Origin: Chloroflexota bacterium
GTDB taxonomy: Bacteria > Chloroflexota > Anaerolineae > Ardenticatenales > Ardenticatenaceae
DNA length: 19,483 nt
Assembly (NCBI GenBank): GCA_003520455.1
Contig: DOUV01000816.1
Span: forward strand, 1-19,483
Reading direction: 5' to 3'
A program made the translations under genes and the position numbers. The notes beneath the pieces were generated by a model, which was not told the origin of the DNA, searched no databases, and was given only the letters and a program-made list of their open reading frames with translations. Positions within the stretch are counted from its first letter, which is position 1; each line of letters opens with the position of its first letter. Of this stretch, positions 9,201 through 17,104 are shown piece by piece.

Positions 9201-11220
9201 TGGTATCAAACACTCGACTCGCACGGGCTTCAGTGCGGGCGAATTCCTCGAGCAGTTGCGCCGCCGTTACCTCGTTCCCCTCGGCCCGGTGGCGCTGGTA
9301 GGCCTCATGGATGGAACTCATGATGACGTTGAACCAGCCAAAGTTACGATTGCTGGCCAGAAAGGCGGCCTCCGCGGTACCTTGGGGATAGTCTACCGTC
9401 TGGCCTGCGGTGGCGGCCTGCTCTCGAATATGCTGGATATAGCGGCGGACGTCACTCAGGCGGTTTGGCGTCAAGGTCAGCACATCATCGCGACGACGGC
9501 TCGGGCCGATTTCCAGTTTGTCGCGCATTCCCTCAGAGCAGAGCAGCAGGAAGTGAACGTTGGCGTAGAATGGCTGCGCGGCCCGGTAATGTTCGTGACG
9601 AAATACGTCGGCAACCAGGGTCAGAAATTCAGCAGCGACAGGCTCCCCTCCCGGTTCCGGTAGACCACGCTGGTAGTCTGTGACCGTCTCCAGCTCGTCG
9701 ACTACGACCCATAGATGCTCGATCCCAGCGCGTTGCAAGACCTCTAACGCCCCTTGCAGGCGAGCGTCGTAGTCCTCGATTTGGGCGAGGGCGGTCTGCA
9801 AGGCTTTCATATCCACGTTTCGCGCCTGCAGAGCGGAGCGTAGATCGGCCGGCAAGGCCGCTGGCACCTTGCCACGTCCCGAAGACTCGAGAACGAGTGC
9901 TAACGCATCAGTGGCCACCCGGGCGATCCAATTGTCAACAAAGAGATCATCATCACAGACCATATCATAGCGGATGAACAAGGGCAGGATGCCTTCGGCA
10001 AGGCCAGGTGCGAGAATTCTTTCATCGCTACTGGGCACTACGTACTCATCGGTATTGACCAACCAGCGGTCCACGTGGCTGAAGCTCTCGGCAAACAACT
10101 CAAAGCCGATCCGCGATTTGCCTAGACCCCAATCGCCGATCAAGGCAAAGAAGCTTGCCAGGCGGCTCTGATCAAACTTGCGGCGAAACTTTACGAGCGC
10201 GTTGAAGACGCTATTCTGTCCCACGAGTGGCGTATCAACCGGATAGAGCGCCACGCCTTTATCAGACCAAAGTTTCATAGAGCCTCGTGAAAGAGTCGGT
10301 GCGCTGACAGGGAGACCAAAGGCCGCTTCGAAAGAACGACCGGTCCGATGAACAGGCTCACCGCGCGCGTAGGAAAGATACTCGAACTGCTGGCGATTCT
10401 CGACGTAGGCATTATAAATGCAGACTGCGTCGTTGCGCTCATCCCAGATCAACAGTGGATCGAGCGGGAAGACACGGCAATATCCTTCGGCTTCTTCCAG
10501 TGCCAGCACTATATTGTTTTGCAACCAATCTGCTACGGCTACCTTGACCTGCCGTCGGCGTTTCTTGAGTGCTCGCAATAACAGACCATCAACTATCACC
10601 CCTTCGGCCGACGAGTCAATCCGCTCGACGTAGAGAAGGTCGCCGCAAATCAATGGTTCAAACTCAGCCAGTAATCGCAGAAGAGACGCCTCAAGGTGAG
10701 GGATGGTGTCCTCGTAAAAGTGACGCCGCGGCGCACCATGGCCCTGAGTCTTATTTCGCAGCTCGATAAGGGTCTGCATGACCTCGATCAAGCTCACCTT
10801 CGCGTCGGTGCGTGGCGGGTGTCCCTTCAGGGTCGCGACGGTCTCGCCGATTTTGAGCAGGCTCTCATCCCGCAGCTTCTTTCGCAGAGCGCCATCTAAC
10901 CGGCGTCCCCATTGATCACCCTCTCCCCTCAGATGATCCCGGCTCGATGTCAGCAACTGCAACCAGTGTCCCTGACTCGTCTCGCGGAAGCTATCACGGA
11001 CGAAGAAGAGGATTTCTGGCGGCTGGTTGCCCAAGGCGCGGCTCCGCGACCAGGCGACACTGGCCAGGGTCTTGAGAGTGACTTCGTAGAGATACATCCA
11101 CTGATTGAAGCGCTCTGCCGGTTCGCGAGCCGTGGTCGCGTTCTGGTAACTGGCCGTAATCGGGGTCATGCCCCGTTCGTCGAGCCACTTTTCGATCGCG
11201 CCACGTTCCTCGTCATTCAT
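6286..11220 (-). CDS. Giant P-loop (AAA+-like) ATPase with HEPN-like N-terminus and long helical C-terminus
   Basis: The largest product of the locus, 1644 residues. Residues about 40-195 are helical and contain LIELRNKTQGHGAP with R155-N-x4-H161, the RNxxxxH form of the HEPN ribonuclease signature, between two helices. The P-loop domain starts near 335: Walker A GDWGLGKS (362-369), Walker B HLWVVVDELE (502-511, with acidic D508 and E509) and a sensor-like strand VHFLLLCSEGM (555-565). The remaining ~1000 residues are mostly helical, with coiled-coil-prone stretches after about 1290 and a basic tail (TVKLRR). Overall size and layout recall the BrxC/PglY ATPases of BREX and Pgl systems, but I cannot show homology. 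It is coupled on both sides by 4-base ATGA overlaps. It is likely the central sensor or motor of the system; the HEPN call is inference. Confidence 0.93.
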   Translation of the reverse strand: MNDEERGAIEKWLDERGMTPITASYQNATTAREPAERFNQWMYLYEVTLKTLASVAWSRSRALGNQPPEILFFVRDSFRETSQGHWLQLLTSSRDHLRGEGDQWGRRLDGALRKKLRDESLLKIGETVATLKGHPPRTDAKVSLIEVMQTLIELRNKTQGHGAPRRHFYEDTIPHLEASLLRLLAEFEPLICGDLLYVERIDSSAEGVIVDGLLLRALKKRRRQVKVAVADWLQNNIVLALEEAEGYCRVFPLDPLLIWDERNDAVCIYNAYVENRQQFEYLSYARGEPVHRTGRSFEAAFGLPVSAPTLSRGSMKLWSDKGVALYPVDTPLVGQNSVFNALVKFRRKFDQSRLASFFALIGDWGLGKSRIGFELFAESFSHVDRWLVNTDEYVVPSSDERILAPGLAEGILPLFIRYDMVCDDDLFVDNWIARVATDALALVLESSGRGKVPAALPADLRSALQARNVDMKALQTALAQIEDYDARLQGALEVLQRAGIEHLWVVVDELETVTDYQRGLPEPGGEPVAAEFLTLVADVFRHEHYRAAQPFYANVHFLLLCSEGMRDKLEIGPSRRRDDVLTLTPNRLSDVRRYIQHIREQAATAGQTVDYPQGTAEAAFLASNRNFGWFNVIMSSIHEAYQRHRAEGNEVTAAQLLEEFARTEARASRVFDTSGLDLLQGVASVHHDLVNRLVFGQLPVTIGVDITEAQAEELQRARLPGLESPPFAELIQVHIDAGSLAAELTRPEVGFRLASHETGDVYEFYNARLSITALLAALQAFSVATENDDILICAERSQFSAQLKALYPEQNIEQAADALHQVFTSENYRVSGPRYLAVSFPLLQRVDKLLTRETQRTTFFRNPEDEPRIERYVREVGASDTRRQQAICEGFAKLLDEGPMDLRPAREIQAAASVSFRSSFQSPRLDSLRVTRDGRLTITYCRDVRRLVDDLTVLLSQQPVHPVVVLLSPHADAAAFEQATSLLPLLKRSVIARRLNIFEEDFLIRYSGRDVVFQSELLSDWSYSRMMAIRDEWKRQTDDWHARLEASGYLLRPIWYSMRGLALDDFYRAYRLMLTNGWTIDGISPEMNQGFDSQSFAQVVNACRKNVEVPPSKLATLAILSEEPYRPIPHPAFGALLYELRPQASLENLAGRFFFADSEMQVTKQLEQTLELLRALGLVTVQTEMYRTINSDLLPQYREATSAWLNGPCRDAIKEIKEFFAPEAEALEVGELRFASDDLEKAEKLINETDLTPLARSPQVDPDTLSTLVRQIQEIELTLQKICPPEIYRRESLSFQCTPDQIRGYSARYKTLSLWEKVNFLRWLRGAFAERRSEIIDEIRRQLKEAETMQVVSSYPFPIAALTMPLKAIEQELALVTAGDTVSVSGRLEIPGYPYEVRRYLITGRYEEAWYRLDALGRLVDRHQPASLWARFKAAHARWETAVRHFEQAQPAWKRLSAFMADAPPGVWGDAERIRADYSEAEAVLTGGLRQTIASQAANVPGMALLDELDTEVDGYSRKIEGLQQRIAAALGDIERSLKSMINLDRLRALNEVLRALRQSEVKLPDLAESYSQSKHRFESFNAKVNDRGLALFDQTNRVTTWMLWLEMYQDLVNDQYIPKPDHRAALDELEEMGIVVRTVKLRR

Positions 11221-12413
11221 GGACTCAGTCCCTCCGTTGCCCGAACGCTGATCGATAGTCGCACCCGCCGTCGGTCGTTGTCGCCCAACAGACCCCGCCC
11301 CATCCGTGGCTGGCCTGGATGGGAGTCGAGCACTTGTACGATGCCCTCATACAAACCACGGCGAACGAAGTCATCGAAACGCGTGTCGATTTCAGCGGGC
11401 GGTAGCCCTTGAAGTTCAGCCCAGCGTCGGGCAAGGGATGTGACGATGACAAAGCCGACCTCGTCGGCCAGTTCGTCAACCGCCCGCCGGAGTGCCTCAT
11501 ACGGATCGCGCACAAGAGCCGGCGTTGTGCCAACCAGATCGGCAACAAGCTCGGAGCTGAGATGACGAACCGCGGCCGCTTCATCCAGACCCCACCCATC
11601 GTCAAGATCAGCCAGAACGCCCAGAGCTTTGAAGACCGCCAGGCCGTTACGCAGGTTGTAACTCAATTTGTTGGTGGACGGCGGCCCGTTGTGGACCCCT
11701 TCCAGCACGAAATCGTGGGCCAGCGTATACCCCTGGGCAGCGATTTCAGCGTGCCACCACGGGCCCAACGCGTGCGAGATGCGCTCTTTGAGAAGCATGT
11801 TGAGTGCGGCGCCACTCTCTGCGAAAAGGGGCACCTCTTCCTGGCCGCCGACCAGTTGAGCAAGGTGATTCGGCCCGGCGAAGAAGCCGCGCCCGGCAAA
11901 GACCACGCGCCGTCCCTCGGCGAGCAGCCCAAGGAACAACCGGGTGCGCACCTCGTAGCGCCCCAACTGCTCGGCCAGGAGCTGCTGCCAGCGCAAACCG
12001 TCCGGATCGTCCGTGTACGCTTCTCCCAAGGCGATAGCTTCAGCGGTCGGTACCCATAGATCGTCCTGCGTTTCCCATTGAACCAGAGGGCTGCCGGGTA
12101 CCTGACGCGGCTGCGCCGGTTCCCGACGCCGGAAGAGGTTGATGCCGCGGATCACCAGTTTACTCTCGGCAACTTGCACCACCCCGAAACAGTTGGTGAG
12201 CACATTTTCCCGCAGGGGCTTGCGTCCTCTGACGTAGGCCAGGCGGAAGAGTTGCTCGCCGATCTGGCGGCGGGTGGCACCCTGGCGCAGCTCAGGGTAG
12301 GTTGCCAGGCGGGCAAGCGCTTGCGGATAGGCCTGGAAGCGTTCCGCCTCTGGCCAGAGGTAGAGCTTGGTCAGGCCCAGGCGCTGCATGAAAAGCGGCT
12401 CAGAGTGATTCAC
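11217..12413 (-). CDS. Uncharacterised defence-operon protein (398 aa)
   Basis: I do not recognise this family. The 398-residue protein starts at a GTG (12411-12413) overlapping the previous stop by 14 bases; an ATG eight codons later (12387-12389) is an alternative start. It is predicted soluble, with no signal peptide or membrane segment. The N-terminal ~110 residues are mixed, including RQIGEQLFRLAYVRGR and CFGVVQVAESKLVIRGINLF. The middle is helical and rich in Arg/Leu/Glu (about 135-240). A conserved-looking patch GVHNGPPSTNKLSYNLRNGL lies near 255-275. The C-terminal ~70 residues include a helix-loop pattern and a basic stretch NDRRRVRLSISVR. It overlaps the giant ATPase gene by 4 bases, so the two are probably co-translated and may form a complex. 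Confidence 0.85.
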   Translation of the reverse strand: MNHSEPLFMQRLGLTKLYLWPEAERFQAYPQALARLATYPELRQGATRRQIGEQLFRLAYVRGRKPLRENVLTNCFGVVQVAESKLVIRGINLFRRREPAQPRQVPGSPLVQWETQDDLWVPTAEAIALGEAYTDDPDGLRWQQLLAEQLGRYEVRTRLFLGLLAEGRRVVFAGRGFFAGPNHLAQLVGGQEEVPLFAESGAALNMLLKERISHALGPWWHAEIAAQGYTLAHDFVLEGVHNGPPSTNKLSYNLRNGLAVFKALGVLADLDDGWGLDEAAAVRHLSSELVADLVGTTPALVRDPYEALRRAVDELADEVGFVIVTSLARRWAELQGLPPAEIDTRFDDFVRRGLYEGIVQVLDSHPGQPRMGRGLLGDNDRRRVRLSISVRATEGLSP

Positions 12414-13629
12414 GGTTCGCCCGACCTCGTTTCAGGGAATTCTGTAGATACGTGAGGAGAGCCTCGCGCTCTTGCTGCCCCGGTCCGCGGGCCAGCGTCC
12501 GCGCACGAGGCCGCTCCCCCCAGGTCAAGGCGTATGCCTCGGCGAGAATCAGGATACCATCCTCCCACGTCAGCATCTGAGCTGCCAGCAAGTTATCCAG
12601 GAGATTGCCCAGGCGGGACGGCGCCAGGCCTGGTGGCAATATGGGATAGAAGCCCATCGAATCTACCAAACCAGGCAGTAGCTCGCTCAAAGGCCCAACG
12701 GACTGCCGGCCGATTTCTACCACGGTGGCGCTCAATTCATGTTGGCAACGGAGTATGGGCTGGGTCGCCTCTCCCCTGGCGAGCCGGTGGGCATAGGCCA
12801 GGTGGAGCACTGCCCGATAGTAGGGTTGCTGCGCCAGAGCATCCTGCCAGATGATCTCTGCTATCCTACTCGTGTCGAACAGAGGCTGTCCCACCGCGTC
12901 GAAGAGCGGCAGGCTGCTCTGCACCTCCTGCCGGGTGATGGTCCAGGGGGGCGGCGGCAAGGATGGCAGAGTACCGGTGTCGCCCTCATGCAACGGGAAT
13001 TCGGGGAGTAGGGCGATGGGGCGCTCTGGCGGTGGGGCCGGGGCAACGGGCAGGGCGGGTGCCTTGCCGAACTTCTCCAGCACTGCGCCGAACAGGTCGA
13101 GCGGCGCCGCACTCAGTCCCAAGAGCGTCCGATCCCACTCAGCGAAGTCGCCAAGATCAGTGTAGAGATTCTCGAAACGGGCCTGCACCTGTGGCGACGG
13201 CCAGCCCACTATACGCCCGTCACTGGCTTCCAGTTCGTCGAGAAGAGTGTTGAGGGCCGGCACCAGGTGAGGCATATCTCGGACAACCCATTGCTCCAGA
13301 CGATCGTAGAGGTCTTTCTGCCCGGCGTCCACCATCCCGTGTGTCAGGATGGCGAGCAGGCGGCGGCGATAGGGAGGATAGTTGAAACCGACGGCGCGTA
13401 GCAGATTGGTATCGCTGCACTCTGGCGACAGGGTGAGTAGGGGCGGCGTGGCAAGCAGCACGCTGCTTTCCCCCGGCCGCGCCAATCCCGCAGCAATCAA
13501 GACGCGCGGCCACTCCTGGGCACGGAGGGCGGCCACCTCGTCCTGGGTCGCCTCACCGTAGGTGCGCAGGTGAGCAAGGAGGGGCAGAACCTCCTGAGGG
13601 TCAGTTGCTGACGGTGGCTTCGACATCAC
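12400..13629 (-). CDS. Uncharacterised two-domain protein with proline-rich linker (409 aa)
   Basis: Unrecognised. The start is either GTG at 13627-13629 or the ATG directly after it (13624-13626); the overlap with the specificity gene is about 26-29 bases. Residues about 10-60 look like a winged-helix-type module (LPLLAHLRTYGEATQDEVAA, then a short hairpin SSVLLATPPLLTL). A helical region runs to about 188. Then comes a proline-rich linker (about 189-230, with APAPPPERP and LPSLPPPPW), and a second helical domain (about 231-400) containing many Leu/Ala and ending in a basic helix (LKRGRANRESL). No catalytic motif is visible. It is placed between the specificity subunit and the unknown 398-residue protein in the same tight operon, so an adaptor role linking the modification module to the ATPase is a reasonable guess only. 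GC is notably high in this gene. Confidence 0.82.
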   Translation of the reverse strand: MMSKPPSATDPQEVLPLLAHLRTYGEATQDEVAALRAQEWPRVLIAAGLARPGESSVLLATPPLLTLSPECSDTNLLRAVGFNYPPYRRRLLAILTHGMVDAGQKDLYDRLEQWVVRDMPHLVPALNTLLDELEASDGRIVGWPSPQVQARFENLYTDLGDFAEWDRTLLGLSAAPLDLFGAVLEKFGKAPALPVAPAPPPERPIALLPEFPLHEGDTGTLPSLPPPPWTITRQEVQSSLPLFDAVGQPLFDTSRIAEIIWQDALAQQPYYRAVLHLAYAHRLARGEATQPILRCQHELSATVVEIGRQSVGPLSELLPGLVDSMGFYPILPPGLAPSRLGNLLDNLLAAQMLTWEDGILILAEAYALTWGERPRARTLARGPGQQEREALLTYLQNSLKRGRANRESL

Positions 13630-15103
13630 GCATTACGTCGTCCCAGGTGGGCGGTTTGACGTGGCCGTTGAGGATGGCATCGGTATCGAGTGTGCCTTCG
13701 ATAAGGGCTTCGACATCGGCTTTGGCTTTTTCAACAAGCTCGGCTGCTTTATCGCCAAGTGCTTCGTATGCCACCACGCGCTGGTGGATAAACTGCTGAT
13801 CTACAATCCCCAGCAGTGGGATCAAGAAGTCGCCGATATCTTCGGGGTAGACTCGACGCTGGCGTACACCTCGAGCAAATCGCTCGTTTTGCATTCGTCC
13901 GAAAATTGAGTTCAGGAATAAGCAGAGATAGCCAGGTGTCAGTTCGCGTCCACATCTCAGAACAGAAACATCTCCCCCAACAACCATTGGTAAGTATTGT
14001 CCAAGGATAATAGCCGCCTCACCAACTGGTGGCCCTACGGATGAGTAGACCACATCGTTGGCTTGAAGGTGTGTGGTACTCGGCTTGTTGTAGGTCGCGC
14101 GATCGATCCATAAACTTGGTGTCCGCCAACTGATACGCTGCGGGTCGATGTCTGATGTCAAAATGCAGGGGATGACTTCCTGTTCTACTCTTTCTGGAGT
14201 CGTAGCGCGGATAATTGAGGAACGTAACAGAGATCGAATGTTCGCGATCTTAAAAGGAAGCCGAGCTAGATGGTCTTCCAGATCGAAGTACATCGGTAGA
14301 TAGAATTCAGCTGCCAATCGCTCATTCAGCTTATTTACGGGTACCGCGCTGTAGCGGTCGGTCCGCGGAGTAAATAAACTCAGTTGGGCTAAATCCTCAA
14401 ATCTGTGAACTGCTTCTTGCAATCCTTGCCGCGCTTCTATCCGACACCGCTCCGCCAGCCGCACCTTGGCGTTGATGTAGTCTTGGATGGGGCGGGGGGG
14501 CAGGGGAACTCGTAACTGGCGCATTACCGGAAGCATGATGCCCTGCTGCACTGTGCCCGTGACCTGTTGTTCCAATAATGTTTTCCCGGTTTTTGAAGTG
14601 AAGAAAGCCCACAAGTATCCCACATCCGCTTTGTCTGGATCGACCGAGACACGAGCTATATGTTGATTAATATTCGCGGGAGGTACATCTGAGCCGACAA
14701 TCGCCGCCTGTCCAAGATAGCCACGAATCGCAATCAATAGATCTCCCGCGCGAACAGCCGATTTTTGAGCGGCGTAATGCTGATCTCTGCTGACATAGAC
14801 ACAGCCATTCAGATTGAGCGAGGTCTCTTCAAAGTCTTGGGTTCGTATCAGTACCACTCCCGATTTGGTTTTGACGTGTTTCCGAATGCCATCGGTAATG
14901 ATGCGCTGCCGATCGCGAACTTTGTCGAGGAACTGTAGGGGAACACCACACTGCTTGATATGCTCTAATACCTCAATGAAATGAGGCAGATAGTAGTATG
15001 TATCCATCCGCGCTGGATCGATCAGTTCGAAGGGAGCAATAATTACGAGTGGTTTCTGATTGAGTACTTGGTACTCGTGTATTAAAATCCGATCGTTATT
15101 CAC
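13601..15103 (-). CDS. Type I-like specificity subunit (HsdS-type), two target-recognition domains
   Basis: An HsdS-like DNA-specificity protein with two half-repeats. I prefer the GTG at 15101-15103 (500 residues) because GGGAG lies at proper spacing upstream; an in-frame TTG at 15139 would add 12 residues. In the 500-residue numbering, the first half shows GDLLIAIRGYLGQAAIV (about 120-136), then VPLPPRPIQDYI (199-210), then a long helix. The second half shows NDVVYSSVGPPVGEAAII (about 349-366), IPLLGIVDQQFI (428-439) and a long helix. These are the typical TRD and conserved-helix elements of type I S subunits. It follows the methyltransferase by a short gap, so the two should form the modification enzyme. 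GC is lower than in adjacent genes, as is common for exchanged TRDs. It overlaps the next gene. Confidence 0.9.
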   Translation of the reverse strand: MNNDRILIHEYQVLNQKPLVIIAPFELIDPARMDTYYYLPHFIEVLEHIKQCGVPLQFLDKVRDRQRIITDGIRKHVKTKSGVVLIRTQDFEETSLNLNGCVYVSRDQHYAAQKSAVRAGDLLIAIRGYLGQAAIVGSDVPPANINQHIARVSVDPDKADVGYLWAFFTSKTGKTLLEQQVTGTVQQGIMLPVMRQLRVPLPPRPIQDYINAKVRLAERCRIEARQGLQEAVHRFEDLAQLSLFTPRTDRYSAVPVNKLNERLAAEFYLPMYFDLEDHLARLPFKIANIRSLLRSSIIRATTPERVEQEVIPCILTSDIDPQRISWRTPSLWIDRATYNKPSTTHLQANDVVYSSVGPPVGEAAIILGQYLPMVVGGDVSVLRCGRELTPGYLCLFLNSIFGRMQNERFARGVRQRRVYPEDIGDFLIPLLGIVDQQFIHQRVVAYEALGDKAAELVEKAKADVEALIEGTLDTDAILNGHVKPPTWDDVMRDVEATVSN

Positions 15104-15175
15104 CTCTTCTCTCCCAGGAAAGCTTTTCACACGGTCCAAACCAGGTAGAATTCCGAGCTGTTCATCTACCGATAC

Positions 15176-17104
15176 TTAGGTGCGGCTTGCGGTATCAGGC
15201 GAACGTGAGTAGATGTCTGCAACTGCTATCAAATCATTACCTTCCGGGTCCGGAACTTCCAAATTTCCCTTCTTCTTATAGCCAACATGATCCGCAACTG
15301 CCATGAAGACCGTTCCCTGTCGATCTGCTTGGTGACTTTTTTTCTGAAGATGGAGAAAACTGGTTTTGGCTCCCGTTCCGCTAAACGCAAACGCCTCAGT
15401 TGGAAGGCTAACAACAGCTTTGACGATTACCTTGCCGCCAAAGAACTGACCCGTTTCGAGATCCTTGCTTCCGATGAGATACTCGCGGATGTGGCGGTCG
15501 CCACTATTAGAGAGGATTCCATCTGGAACGACGATAACCAAGTGACCGCCGGGCTTAAGCAATTGCAGATTGCGGTCAATGAACAGTGCAGCAGGGTCAG
15601 CCTTATTTAGTGCTTTTTTCGAGCGCTCCTTGTTGCCCGCTTTCCACTTCCAGCCCAGCTCTAAACCTTCACTGCCGCGTCCCTCGCCACGCATCTTGGC
15701 CAGGCCGACAGGATCGTCATACTTTCCCGAGCCGAATGGAGGATTGGTTAACAAGAGGTCGAACTGACCAATGAAGCGATCGATGTAGGTGTCAGTAATC
15801 GAGTCTTGTACCCGCAACAGGCGGTGATGGCGGGCACCGTAAGCGAGCAAGTTCAAGTGTGCCTTCGTGATCGAGCCAGGCGAAGCATCAGCGCCGAAGA
15901 GACTGTGTTCTTTCAGTTTCTCTAGCCAATCCAACCGCTCCTCGGGCGTGCGCAGTTCATAGTCGAGCACGCGCCGCTTCATCTCGGCCAGTGCCCCCAC
16001 CAAGAATGAACCGGTGCCGCAGCAGATGTCACCGACCAGGAAGCGCGGCTCGTTCGGCCAGCCCTCCCATAGCTTCTCGGGAGGGATGTCATGGAAGGCC
16101 ATCTTGACCATACAATCCACCACTTCCTTGCGCGTCAGGTAGGTCGCCAGCCCTCCTGAAGAGTCGTACTTGCCGCGCAAAAAAGCGTTGAACGCCCAGC
16201 CCAAGAGGTCTTCGGCCACTCGCTCGGGATCGTGGTCCTTACCCACAGTGAACTGCAGCCCCTCGAAAATACTGATGGCATACGCGAGGACGTGGGGGTC
16301 GTTGATGCGGAAAGGCTCATCAGGAGGGAAAATGCCCTGGCGCCCGCCGTTTGCCAGATCAGGCATCTGGTAATCGGGGTGCCGCTGTATCTCCCTGAAT
16401 GCGGCGGCAATCTCTTCGACTGCTTGTCGTCCTTCGGCACGAACATAATCCGAACGGAAAATAGTGCTAAACCATTTCCCCTGTCCTGGCCCACCTTGAA
16501 GCTCGTAGTTCGGGTGGCGCTCGGTGTGGATTTTGAGGAAGAAGATCTTGCCAACCTCGTCAATGGCTTCGTTGGTCGTCCCCACACCTGCTCGCTTCTT
16601 GTAGATCTCCTCATGAAGCTGATCGAAGCGACGCTGCAGGTCGAGGTAGTCACCCCGACGGAACTCGGCTGCCTCGCGCTGAAGCCGTATGGCACGAGTG
16701 GTGGAGATTCTCTCGCGAGCTTCAGTGCGCCAGTTCTCCCGGCGGGGCAAGGCGGGGACGGCGCTCTCCCTGGCCATATCGAAGAAGTAATCGTAGGTCC
16801 CATCGCTGACCCACACGTAGCGCACGATCTGGCCAGGGCCGATACTACCAGCTTTGAACTGGGCGTCCTTTTGAACACCTTCTTTGTCCGCCAGCCCAGG
16901 CGCCACCGGATGGCAAAGGATCACTGGATCGCCCTGGTCAAAGGCCACGAGCGCCGCGGTGACCTCCACCCCCTCGATGCCGGCAAGCCCCAAGAGCTGG
17001 TAGGGACTGCGGAGCTCAGTGTAGCCGAGTTCTTCGAGCGTCTGGCGCATTCGGTCAAGCGCTGGCTCTGTACCGGCGAGGACGGCTTGCTTTACTTTCG
17101 CCAT
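15176..17104 (-). CDS. N6-adenine DNA methyltransferase, type I HsdM-like
   Basis: A 642-residue class I DNA methyltransferase. Motif I (SAM binding) is VGDICCGTGSF (357-367) and motif IV (catalysis) is TNPPFG (453-458), the NPPF form that specifies N6-adenine methylation. A helical HsdM-type region precedes the catalytic domain (about 150-340), and HLVIVVPDGIL (521-531) is a typical HsdM segment. The first ~130 residues are an extra domain whose pattern recalls the N-terminal region of HsdR subunits (VILCHPVAP, later QIVRYVWVSDGTYDYFF). However, an obvious nuclease E-x-K pair is missing. The ATG at 17102-17104 overlaps the preceding gene by 13 bases. Together with the downstream specificity protein it should methylate a host motif and mark self DNA. 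There is no HsdR gene in the window. Confidence 0.95.
   Translation of the reverse strand: MAKVKQAVLAGTEPALDRMRQTLEELGYTELRSPYQLLGLAGIEGVEVTAALVAFDQGDPVILCHPVAPGLADKEGVQKDAQFKAGSIGPGQIVRYVWVSDGTYDYFFDMARESAVPALPRRENWRTEARERISTTRAIRLQREAAEFRRGDYLDLQRRFDQLHEEIYKKRAGVGTTNEAIDEVGKIFFLKIHTERHPNYELQGGPGQGKWFSTIFRSDYVRAEGRQAVEEIAAAFREIQRHPDYQMPDLANGGRQGIFPPDEPFRINDPHVLAYAISIFEGLQFTVGKDHDPERVAEDLLGWAFNAFLRGKYDSSGGLATYLTRKEVVDCMVKMAFHDIPPEKLWEGWPNEPRFLVGDICCGTGSFLVGALAEMKRRVLDYELRTPEERLDWLEKLKEHSLFGADASPGSITKAHLNLLAYGARHHRLLRVQDSITDTYIDRFIGQFDLLLTNPPFGSGKYDDPVGLAKMRGEGRGSEGLELGWKWKAGNKERSKKALNKADPAALFIDRNLQLLKPGGHLVIVVPDGILSNSGDRHIREYLIGSKDLETGQFFGGKVIVKAVVSLPTEAFAFSGTGAKTSFLHLQKKSHQADRQGTVFMAVADHVGYKKKGNLEVPDPEGNDLIAVADIYSRSPDTASRT

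Noticed and set aside
9019..9663. Plus-strand open frame of 214 codons inside the giant ATPase gene
   Set aside because: It is antisense to the P-loop ATPase coding region with no ribosome site or recognisable domain.
13601..17104. Complete type I restriction-modification system
   Set aside because: No HsdR motor/nuclease subunit with helicase motifs is present; the other ATPases are of HerA and giant P-loop types.
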